64,000 bases of DNA from Eopsaltria australis (lineage: Eukaryota > Chordata > Aves > Passeriformes > Petroicidae): positions 2,046,001 to 2,110,000 of the forward strand of contig JAVTVJ010000143.1 in the NCBI GenBank assembly GCA_034509425.1, in the 5' to 3' direction. Below the pieces are notes generated by a model. The model did not search any database. It saw only the letters and a program-made list of their open reading frames with translations, and had not been told where the DNA came from. Below, in pieces: positions 1-12,000 of the stretch (position 1 is the first letter of the stretch; each line of letters starts with the position of its first letter). A program made the position numbers and the translations under genes.

Positions 1-94
1 CAAACCCGTTTCCTCTTTCAAAATTGTTACTGAGAATGTCATCTGTGGGAAATCAGGAGTTACATGCTCCAGATCCATCAGCATTTACCTTGGG
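1..94 (+). CDS. MUC6: MUC6 exon: D3 VWD domain, first part (exon cut by window edge)
   Basis: Codons start at base 2. The translation contains FKIVTENVICG and GVTCSRSISIYLG, the typical opening of a mucin/VWF type-D beta-sandwich. The donor GTAAGA follows at 95; the exon ends in phase 0. Confidence 0.85.
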
Positions 95-3000
95 GTAAGA
101 TCATCTTTCTGCCATTATCCAGCTGAATAGATTTTAAGACCAGGTTTTCTTCATTTTTGGAAGCTTTAGCTGTATCTTAAAAGAAAGGTCTTGTAAGTGA
201 AATTATGTGCTAAACCTAGAACCTTGGTTTTAGTAGGAAATGCCATAGTTATTTTTTTGTGTTTTTTTAATTCTCATGTTGTGTTTCATTCTCCAAGAAT
301 TTTGTCTATGTAGAAGCCAGGAAATTTTGAAGTTTACTCTGCAGTGAATTGCTCAATCAGAAAATACTGATTTCCTGCTGCAGTATCAAAGCATCTGAAC
401 TTCAGCAAGGAAAATACTGAAACTTGATAAGTTGTAACTTCAGATAAATTTTCTTCCAGAATCTGACAATCATACTGAGAGATGAAACCTTTGCTATTTC
501 TGGGAAAAATCCTGGTGTACAATACAAAGTGAAAAAGAACGCCCTTCACCTGATGTTTGATATAATTATCCCAGGAAAATACAACATGACCCTGATTTGG
601 AACAAGCACATGAACTTCTTCATCAAGATCTCCAGAGAAACACAGGTATTGCAGAATAACTTCCTTAAAGTGTCCTTCAATTCAGATTGAACTGCACATT
701 TGATCACAGTTGCCTTGAATCTCTGCGATGGCAAAGGTTTTCCAGAAATGCTACTAGCAATTCATTTTCATCATTATCTCCAAAACAGCAGAGATCTTCA
801 CAAGAGGCTGACTTTTAAGGGATCTCTGTACTGCATTCAGGAAATTTTTGAGCTAAGTGCTTGTAATTTATGCAGCTGCATGTTTGAATTTGATCTCTAA
901 ATGATGACAGTTCACAGCTTAGAGGAGAAACCCGTGCACAAGACACTAAGAATGTATGAGAGAATATTTGTAGATGACTTTCACTCCTCAAGCACAGAAA
1001 ACTGTCAGTAACCAAAAGGGAAGGTCAGAATGGTAACTTGATGAACTGATATTGATACTTTCATTGCATCTAGGAAACGATCTGTGGTTTGTGTGGGAAC
1101 TATAATGGCAACATGAAGGATGACTTTGAAACTCGAAGCAAGTACGTGGCATCAAACGAGTTGGAGTTTGTCAACTCTTGGAAAGAGAATCCTCTCTGTG
1201 GGGACGTGTACTTTGTAGTGGACCCTTGTAGCAAGAATCCTTATCGTAAAGCATGGTCAGAAAAGACATGTTCCATCATCAACAGCCATGTTTTTTCTGC
1301 CTGTCACAATAAGGTAAGAATTTATTTGCTCTTCTTTTTATTTATAGGCATAATCTGTATTCTTCCAAATGCTCACACTCCAACAGGTGATTTTCTGTTT
1401 GCCAAAATGTTTCAATGAAATACATTTAAAATTTTCTATGGCTCACATTTATGTTAATTTTCATCTTTTTTTAATTTACACTTCACCACCCTTTTGTAAA
1501 CACAGAAGCTAAGAATGGTATTAGCTGATTAGCTAAAGCTACAAGAGTGAAAAACGAATGAAGACTTAAGAATCAGGAATCAGTCAGTCTGTTGGTGATG
1601 CCTGATATTGATCAATGCATTTTCAGGTGCTGAAAACCAGTGAGAAATGTGGATAATGCTGCAGTAGTTATGCATGTACATCAAGTATAACAGGCACAAA
1701 ATAACCTTGGAAGTGAATCCCTTCCCTTTGCTGTGCAGGTGAATCGGATGCCGTACTACGAGGCATGTGTCCGGGATTCCTGTGGCTGTGACATTGGAGG
1801 GGACTGTCAGTGCATGTGTGATGCCATTGCCGTCTATGCCATGGCGTGCTTGGAAAAAGGCATCTGCATTGACTGGAGGACCCCTGAGTTCTGTCGTGAG
1901 TTTCTTTAAGCTCTCCTTAAACAGGCTTAGGAGATTTTTATTGTCAGTATATTCATATGGCAACATGGATAACTTATTAATAACTACATCAAAGTTAGCA
2001 TTTTCTCTGTGGGCAAAGAGTTCACCTCTTTCAGCTGGGTTCTGAAATCTGTACTTTTCTGCTAAATTAACCAAAATATCTTAACTCTTTTTACTATAAA
2101 GAATAAAGAGAGAGAAAATATTGTGGTCACAGAAAGCAGATTGTTTTTTCTGCTGTCACCGTATAGTGTGCTGCGAGTTGCCAGCAGAGAAAGCATGAAA
2201 TTGTAAAAAAATGTTTCATTTGAGCTATGCTGAAATCACCTTCTGTATGGATGTCAAGGGAATGAAGACAGCTGTGTTGGCTGGAACACTGTTAAACAGG
2301 AAAAAGACATCAAGGTGCTCCAGAACAGCACATGTAGAGGAAAACAAGAGAATGAACATGCTATCAATCAATGCTAGGGTTGTCATCTTTGATGATTTTT
2401 GTTTCCACATTTCAATATATTGTGCATGAATAGTTGTGGAAATGCCTGCATACTGTATTTGCAAAAATGAAACTGACTTCCTGGAGTTAAAATACATATT
2501 TACATCAGAAGCAAATCACTGCAGTGAAGTTTTTTTTATTCCAACTGTTAATTAATTTTTTCTTCCTTCTAGTACTTCGGAAATATCATGCCATTAATTT
2601 GAAAAAAAAAAAATCTGACTTCTCTCTTGCTTGTCCTTTTTTTAGCTGTCTATTGTGAGTATTACAATTCTCATAAAAGAACAGGAATTGATGATGCTTT
2701 TTCCCATGGCAACAACGATGACAAATGCACCTGGCACTACAGGCCTTGTAACTGTCCAAATCAAAACTACAAATACGTCAATATTGAAGGTAATAACCTC
2801 TACTGCTATAAACCAGGAGACAGTGACATAATTATTTTCAGTGCTGTTTTTTTTTAAAATCAATCATACCACAAATAATGGTAATCTAATTGATGTTATT
2901 TTTTTTTAGAAGTTTGCTGATCTTTCCTTTACTAGTAGTGTTTTAAATACATAATCAACTCAGTAGCTGTACTATATTTAGCTTTATATCAAGCTCAGCC

Positions 3001-6000
3001 TATCTGGAAGAGAAACCCTGACTTGTACCAAGTCAAAAGAATACACTGTACTTAGAAAAGAAAACGTGGAGAGAACTGTTAATATTTTTATTAAACAAAT
3101 GGATACAGCTGGAGAAACCAAATTCCTACATTGACAAAACCTCCTTCTGAGGATAACACTGGAAATACTTACCTGAATAGATGATGTTGCAACTGATATT
3201 ATTTTTAATAAGAGAAATATATTTCATAATAAATAGCATAAATCAAATGCCTTTCTCTGAGAAATGTAAAACAAACTTCCTTTCCCCTTTCTTCAGGCTG
3301 TTACAACTGTTCTCATGATGAATACTTTGACCATGAGGAGGAAAGGTGCATGCCATGTGGTAAGCAGCATTTCTTTCTCCACAGTAACTTGAAAAACACA
3401 ACATTTGCACAGACTCACAGAAAATCTTTTTTCTAGTACCTCTCCATAAATGAGTGTTCATCTAAACATAACTTCCTTTTAAAATAAACCTATTACTATA
3501 CTACTTGTAAAATAAAGGAATGGAAAAAAAAAATTAGAACTAGGATTAGGGTAGGCAATGCTGTAATACAGAAGCTGGATGAACCTGACTGATTTTAGTT
3601 GGCAACATGAGAAGTTCTGTTCATTGTAAATGTGAGTACTTCTCAAAAGGGGGGTCTTCCTGAAAGTGTATTCATGTTCTAATCTGTGTGAGGCACAGCC
3701 CTAGCAGAGCTGGGAGTCTCACAGGTATTAAACATATTTCACAGGAAAAGAGAACACGTAGCAGAAGAGCACATTTAGCTACTGGACTCAGAAAACATCT
3801 TTTTACATAGTTGTTTTTTTAAATTAACTTAAGGTTTATTACTGTATGGTTTATTTCCATGAAAACCCATCTTATTAAAAAATGTTTTGGATAGACTCTA
3901 GCTGGACAGTTTGGATTTTAATGCAGATGTAAAAAGCCCTTACAAACAATTTTTCTAATATTACAAAATTCTATCTTGTGTAACCAGGATCTCAGCTAGT
4001 GATCTTTACATAAAAAACCATGTTCCACTATCCCTGAAAACTGAGGTGCCCTTAGCCATAAAGGTCATAAGAAAGACAGCAAAAAATTACCAGTGTTCAT
4101 TATAATAATACGTATTGATTTATTTGTAATTAAGTCCCGTGATGTGAATTTTACTAGTGAAATATGTAACATTTAACACTTTCAGGACTACCTCAGTAAT
4201 TAGCACAATTCTTGGAATCCAATCTGAGATTTGCCTTATCTGGCATATTTTGATGTGCTTTTATTCACAAATTTAACCTGTTTTGCCTTTATATAACAGG
4301 ACAAGCAAATGTTACCACCACACCTGAACCATCTTCACCTTCACCAGGTGAGTTTAAACAGTTGACCAAACTAGTACTTAAGCACTGATATTGTCCTGAT
4401 AAGTGCTTATGAAATCAGTAATGTCCTTTTCTGTGTGACAGAGAAGCATTACCATTTTCACATGCATAAGATGAAATTATGAAAAATACCCTGGTACCGT
4501 AATATCCTGGGTTGCATCAAATCTGTGTGGCCAGCAGGTCAAGGGAGGGCACTGTGCTCCTCTACTCTGATGAGAGCCCATCTAGACTGCTCTGTCCAGC
4601 TCTGCAGTCCTCAGTTCAAGAAAGACAGAGGGTCACAAAATGACCATAAGGCTGGAACTGCTATCCAGTGAGGAGAGGCTGAGATCTGGGGTTGTTCAGC
4701 TTGGGGAGGAGAAGGTTCCATGGAGCCTCTTTGTGGCTTTTCAATACTTGAATGGGGCTTATAAGAATGTAAGAAAATTTTAGTACAGCCTGTTGTCATG
4801 AGACAAGGAATAATGTTTTTAAATCAGAAAGAGAGTAGGTTCTGACTAGATATAAGGAAGAAATTGTTTATAATGAGGCTGGTAAAACACTGGAAGATGT
4901 TTCCCAGAGGCTGTTAAATCCCCTTACCTGGAAGCACTCAAGTCAGGCTGGAGAGGCCTTTGAGCAACCTGATCTAGCTGAAGACATCCCTGCTCATTGC
5001 AAAGGGAGTGGATTAGATTACCTTTAATGGTCTAGGCCAACCCAAGCCATCCTATGATGAAAAAAATCCCGCAAAAATTTGATCGCAATCTTAGTAGGGA
5101 CTGGCCATATAACACTTCAACAACTGAAGAAAGTCTTGATGGAAATGTACGACTGACTGTACCAAATTCCTATAGCCTGATACAGGAAAGGAATCTATAT
5201 ATGCTGATCTTAAATCTCTTAGAAATTCCATTAATTTTCCTGAAGACAGATGGTATTGGAAAACCTTTACTCTTGGGTTGTGTGAATAATAAAATTATGG
5301 ATACTATTGGAAATACTATTCCAGAATGGAATAATGTTCCATCTCTGCTGATATGAACAAGTATGTATGCCAAATTCACGTTAAAGTGAAGAAAAAGGTA
5401 AAAAGCATCTCCAAGAACACCTGTTTAATGCATTCACTGCACATAATAGCAAAGGAAGCAATGGATAACAGCTCTTCAAGGTTTAATCTAGAAGGTAATG
5501 GGTTTTAATAGTAACTACTGCTAATAGCTATAAAAACACTATTTTTACTTTAAAAAATACATTTATATAGGTATATTATCAATAGATTATTGAGGACTCT
5601 TTCTCATCTTTTAATTTTGACTTTTTTTCTTAGTAACAACAGTGCAGCCTAAAGTAACAGGGAGCTCTACCACAAGCACCCTACCAACAGTACCTAGAAC
5701 TTCCTCTGCAACAGCTGTATCAACTGAAACTACAAATCCAACAATAACTGCAAAAACTACAGTTCCAAGAACTTCACCCTCACAACCTCTTGTCACAATA
5801 AAGTCAACAACTGGTAGGTTTTTAGTGTTTTTGTCGAAAATAAATTGATGTGCACTTGCTCTATACCTCTGTACATAGTTGAGATACCGCTCCTAGAAAA
5901 GCATTTCAAATTCATACAACATCCAAGCATTAGACTCCATATCGTGAAGCAGGCAAAGCAGGCTTCCAGAAAGGAGCTTGTAAACCAGAAATGTTCAGAA

Positions 6001-9000
6001 GTGTAGATTGAAAGTGCATGAAAAGATAAAGGATATAGGCATTAGGTTAAAAACACAACCCAAAGTCAGTTGTGTGACTCATCTGAGAATCACAATTAGA
6101 AGTTCTGTAAGCAGTGAGCCAGCCCAGCTCCATTTGGGTTTATTAGCTCAGCTTCAGCCTCTTTTCCACTGATTCATTTATGGAATTCAAGGAGCGCCCA
6201 ATCCATTGACTCTGAATAGAGTAAGCAAGTCCCAAAGCAGAGTCACACACGTATCAATGTAGCAGCTCTGTCTAGGCTTCTAAAGCCCTGCTCTCTGGAG
6301 GATGACTGCCAACATAAATCCCTTTCTGATTCTGTGGCTTGTGGAGCCTCATTTAGCCTCACACCAACATGCACTTCAGCCAATAAACCATCTTGGACCC
6401 TGGTTGTCATTGGAAGCAGAGGGAAAAATAGGTCCCAAAGGAGTCAAAACACATGAAAGCTGACATTGTGACAGATGATTTGTGCACTGGGACAAGGAAA
6501 GTCTATAGTATGATGTTATTTAGCTTTTCAATGCAAATTACAGAAAGCTGCAACTGTGGCTGATTTGGAACCTAATAAAAGCCAAAGGACAAAGCCCATA
6601 TAGACTTTAGCCAAAGTGACAACAAAGCTAACTTCTTAGAAAAAATTGTATTAAACAAATGTAATACAGGAAAATACAGAAAATGAGAACAAGGACAGAC
6701 ATGAGGCAATAGAAAACAAATATAAGTACAGAAATATTTGGTAAGCTCATGAGAACATGAATGCAACAGTTATACAGAAAATATTTGAAAAATAAAAATT
6801 TATCTCTAAAATATTAATAACTTCTTTATAATTTATCTGGTTATAATTTTTCTATGAATTGGTTACTCACATTATATTTTTATCTTTACTCCAAAAGAAC
6901 ATACAACATCAATTTTTACCACACCAAACATGACTACAACCATCACTACCCATTCCATAACTACCTCAACGAAAAGAACCATGGCCACTACACCACAGTC
7001 TGTTCCCTCATCATCTTCTGCCTCATCAACTGCTGCTCCAACAGAGACGGAACAAGCAGGGGTCACGTCACCATCCTTCAAGACTACCACTGAAAAGGAA
7101 ATGGCAACCTCCTCAATACCTACTCAAACCACAACTCAGAGCACAACTTTCAGCCAGCCTGAACTAACAACAGGTAAATAGCACTTTTTGATATCTGTCA
7201 GGTGAAGCCATCACTCACAAGACATATATCAATAAACTCCTTATAAAAACCCAAACATTCTTATTAGTGGTCTTAACATTGCAAATAGACAGGAAAGGAC
7301 ATGGATAAGAGGTGTGATTAAAATGGACATTTGTCTTGCCAACGGAGCAAGCACTTGACATCCAAGTATGATCTTAAAGCTAACATTTCTCTTCCTCCAA
7401 ATTAAGAAAAAATCTCTCTGTGCTTCAAAGCAAGGTCTTGAAAACTCACAGACCACAGAATATATATTCCCCCTAGCCACTGTAAAAAATAATCTCAAAA
7501 AAATTTTTAAAACAATGAATCTTTTTGGATATCTGGCAGTCAATATGCCAACAAGGACAGTCTCCTCTGAGGCTGCATGACAACACAAATTACTAGGTTA
7601 GCAACTGACAGCAGAGGCTGGGACTGTGTGTGGTGGGAAGTCTGCTGTAGTGGGAGGGCAGCTGTACACTTTTTCCTAAATCCAGATCTCTCCCACAAAG
7701 CACTGTTAGTGCATACATCTGAGTCTTCTTGTACCAGCAATTACAGCTTTGTCTAGGAACCTTACCAGCTCCCAACCATTACTAATATTCATTCTTACTT
7801 CACAGAGAGTGAGGGAACTGAAGCAACCACTCTTCACTATCCGGAAGGTGAGTAAAAGAGAGCAGAGAGATGCCCTTGGCCTAAGACTCTGCTTCACTTT
7901 TCCAGATGATAGTCTTGCCCAGTCTGGAATACCTGGGAGGGGAAACATGTGCATCCAATGAGGCTCCTCTTTCCTCAGGAGCTTCAGAAAAAGGCAGGGA
8001 GTGTTATATTGTCAGAAGGCACCCTTCAGACCCAGTTCTTGCTCTGTATTTTTTGGGCAGGAATCACTTACTAAGCCACTTCTCCCTCTGGCCTAGTAAG
8101 ACTCAGTGAGGTTTCCTTCTGACTTTCTTAACCCCTATGGTGATTCCTGGGGCTTCTGCCTGGGAATTGACTACCTCCTTTGCCTGCCCCTCTCCACCTG
8201 CCACCCTCAATCACCTTGTGCTTTTCTCTCTGTAGTTGTCACCCACATAAGAACAACGTTGACACCACCAGTGCAGCACCTCGTCACACAGACACAGACC
8301 ACCCCTGCCACACCCACCAGCAGCACTTCTATCCCAAGAGAGACCAGCCCTGCCACCAGCCCAGGAGTTCCACTGACAAGGACGTTTCCAAGCTCCAGCT
8401 CTTTGCCTGTCACCTCAGCCTCATCTGCTTCTTCCCTCTCCTCAACCCAGCTGGTAACATCATATCCTGGTAAGGCTCCCTGCTGCCCTGCCTTTTTCTT
8501 CCAGCTCCCACTCTTCTCTCCTAAGCAGCACATCCCACAGAGGCCTCAGTTTTGGTACTCATTCTCAACTCCCCCTGCTATTGCCATGGCATGCAGGCAG
8601 GTGCGTATGACCCTGACTGTATCCTCCTCCCTGCAACTTCAGGGCTTTGGATCTCAGGCACAGGCCTTTATCAGGGTACAGACATCCATGAATGCCTGCT
8701 CTACAGCTACCAATCAGACACAAATTAACACACCTCCCTCTTCCTACAGTGCTGCCCTGAGAATGCACAGTGGGGCAGGGGGGAAGAAAAGGCAGGGAAA
8801 TTGGAAACACATCTCCAGTTTACAGCTCAGGACAGTTTTGAGTGACGGGCATAACACAAGGCATCATCTCCAGCCAAAGAATTCCCAGGCCCTGGCACAC
8901 GCATGAAAAGTGCAGTTCATTGACCAGTGCTGACCCCAAGTGCAGGAGTCACCAGTGGAGGGTGGGTGAGAAAGTGCATTCTCAACTCCAGGCTAAAGTT

Positions 9001-12000
9001 CTTTCACTTAGACCCATGTGCCAGAGTTCTCTTAGTGTTGATCCTTCTTTGGGGAGATGCCACAACATGCGTTGCCTAGAATCCTTCCCAAGACTCAATC
9101 ATTCTTTTCTCTCATCCCTTTCTTTGTAGCAAGGGAGCCAACCAGAGCTAAGACACCAACTACTAAAGTAGTAACAGGTGAGTGCTCTGGTCATGAAAGA
9201 GATAAGAGCCATCCCCAGCCAATGTATGCATATCCCTTCAATAGCCACGGCTGTCCCATAGAACCCTCCCAGCAGAGTCTGCAGCAAGCCAATTTCAAAC
9301 TACAAGTAAATAAGGGATACCTCTTCCCAACTCAACCATTCCAGGAAGAAGGAGATGAGATAAATTCCTAGAGGTCAATCTTCAAAATGGTGAACAGCAA
9401 GCACTTATGAAAGAGAAGCAGGACAGAATGGAACATATTTAGAATAATGGACAATTTTATTTAATGAAAAAAACCCCAACACCAACCAGATTTAGTGGGA
9501 CCTCAGCATCCCATCCTGGCCCATAACTGAGAATAAAGCCTCCAAATCAAAAGAGTCAGGATCACCCAACTTCCCATGAGCCAGCAACATACAAATGACC
9601 TGTGCTTCTCTCTTGGCAGCCTTCACCCATGAAAAGTCAACTGTGCCACACATTGGGCCACATCTGACCACAGAGAAGACCACAGCCGCCACCTCCATCA
9701 GCACCACCTCCAGGACCTCTACGTCCACAGGGACCAGCCCACCAAGCAGCACTGAAGTGCCTCTGGAAACATCCTCTCCAAATCCCAGCTCTCCTCCTGC
9801 CCCCAGCAGCCCACTCAGCACCCGGCTGCCATCCACTGCCACCACTTCCACAGTCTCCTCCACAGCAGCTGCAAGCACCAGCCCCAGGCCTACACCTACA
9901 ACCCTGAGGCCCAAGCCCTCTTCCCCTACAACCAGTGCTGCAAAGGAGTCTCCTGCAACAGAGTCCTCTGCACCAACCACAGCCAAAACCAGCACGCTGC
10001 CATCACCTGCTTCTTCTCCCTCCTCAACTGTGTCCTCCACATGGCTCAGCTCCTCACACCCTGGTAAGGCTCCCTCCTACCCATCCCAGTGCTTGTGCTT
10101 CTACCTGCTCTCCCTTTTACACTCTTCCTTTCCTGGAACACAGGCTGCTTGCAGAGTTATTTTACTTTTTGCTCCCCATTCCTCCTCCTTTCTGATTTGG
10201 AACACTGGTATGGCCTTCCTTTGTCCTGGCTTTGGGGCACTGGTCTCTCCCCTGGAGCCTGAGCTGCCAGCCTCAGAGGGGACTGTCCTTAAGCTCTGCC
10301 TGTTCCTTGAAGGGACACATGCATATACACAGAGGGTCCTATTCCAAGAACCCATAGCAGGATCTTGCATGTTGAAGTGCACTGTATCCACTTTCTCCCT
10401 TTTTTGGAGATTAACCAGACAGCTTTTGACAGGACTCAAAGTCTCAGTGCTTCCTTTTCCCCCAGGAATATTCCGGGAAGCACAGCACTGCCGTTTTTGC
10501 TTATATCCCAAATTTGAGGCCTCTGACCAACTCCATTTCTCATTTTGGTTGCCCACATCCTCAAAAGATGTATGTTCTTCATACAGCAACCTTCACCCAT
10601 GAAAAGTCAACTGTGCCACACATTGGGCCACATCTGACCACGGAGAAGACAACAGCCGCCACCTCCATCAGCACCACCTCCAGGACCTCTACGTCCACAG
10701 GGACCAGCCCACCAAGCAGCACTGAAGGGCCTCTGGAAACATCCTCTCCACATCCCAGCTCTCCTCGGGCCCCCAGCAGCCCACTCAGCACCCGGCTGCC
10801 ATCCACTGCCACCACTTCCACAGTCTCCTCCACAGCAGCTGCAAGCACCAGCCCCAGGCCTACACCTACAACCCTGAGGCCCAAGCCCTCTTCCCCTACA
10901 ACCAGTGCTGCAAAGGAGTCTCCTGCAACAGAGTCCTCTGCATCCACCACAGCCAAAACCAGCACGCTGCCATCAACTGCTTCTTCTCCCTCCTCAACTG
11001 TGTCCTCCACATGGCTCAGCTCCTCACATCCTGGTAAGGCTCCCTCCTACCACCTCTCCCTTTTCCTTTCTTCCTTTCCTGCCATGCAGGCTGCTTCCAG
11101 AGTTGTTTTAGCGTATGGTCCCCACTCCCTCTGCTTTCTGCATTGGAACAGTGCTATGGCCTTACATTTTTATGGTGCTGGGGCACTGGTCTCTCCCCTG
11201 GAGCCTACCTATCTTAAAGGAGACTGCCCTTAAGAACTGCCTAGTCTTTGAATGGAGACATGCATATCCAGGCAGGGTCCTCTTGTAAGAACAGGCACTG
11301 GGATATGGCTTGATGGAAGGCACTAGATGTATTTTCTCCCTTTCTAAAACAGAAACCAGACAGCTTGTAGAAAGGACCTGCAGTCTCAGTGCTCCCTTTC
11401 TCTATCAACCTCTCACTACAGCATACGGATTCCATTTTAGACTGTATCCCCAACCAGAATTTTCTGACCACCTCCATTTCCTACTCTTCTTGTCCTCATC
11501 CTCAATTGACCTGTGCCTCCCTCCTGGCAGCCTTCACCCATGAAAAGTCAACTGTGCCACACATTGGGCCACATCTGACCACAGAGAAGACCACAGCCGC
11601 CACCTCCATCAGCACCACCTCCAGGACCTCTACGTCCACAGGGACCAGCCCACCAAGCAGCACTAAAGTGCCTCTGGAAACATCCTCTCCACATCCCAGC
11701 TCTCCTCCTGCCCCCAGCAGCCCACTCAGCACCCGGCTGCCATCCACTGCCACCACTTCCACAGTCTCCTCCACAGCAGCTGCAAGCACCAGCCCCAGGC
11801 CTACACCTACAACCCTGAGGCCCAAGCCCTCTTCCCCTACAACCAGTGCTGCAAAGGAGTCTCCTGCAACAGAGTCCTCTGCACCAACCACAGCCAAAAC
11901 CAGCACGCTGCCATCACCTGCTTCTTCTCCCTCCTCAACTGTGTCCTCCACATGGCTCAGCTCCTCACAGCCTCGTAAGACCCACTCCTATGTACCTTAT

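Larger units (their letters stand above)
95..9619 (+). other. MUC6 introns between D3 and the repeat array
   Basis: Eleven introns separate the exons listed to 9177, and a twelfth runs to 9619. All have GT-AG ends. The ones over 300 nt (for example 1896-2645, 3360-4299, 4348-5633, 5814-6897, 7174-7805, 8470-9129) show no further open, splice-flanked exon to me. Only 4348-5633 holds a recognisable mobile element (CR1). Confidence 0.6.

Noticed and set aside
1580..2074. 164-codon antisense open frame
   Set aside because: It overlaps the C8 exon of MUC6 in antisense and the flanking introns; no recognisable domain.
4611..5356. Open frames around 4611-5356 as possible genes
   Set aside because: The region is mostly a decayed CR1 fragment and adjoining intron of MUC6.
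9492..10040. Long antisense open frames (about 145-180 codons) opposite every PTS repeat exon
   Set aside because: They recur in each copy because Thr/Ser/Pro codons (ACC, TCC, CCA) give stop-poor complement. No conserved domain, only Val/Glu/Gly/Leu-biased sequence with no splice or promoter context. Shadows of the mucin exons.
10064..10586. Open reading continuing from PTS exons through the following introns (for example 9595-10602)
   Set aside because: Introns have clear GT-AG ends and their lengths shift the frame into the next copy. Spliced reading gives one continuous protein, so the read-through is incidental.
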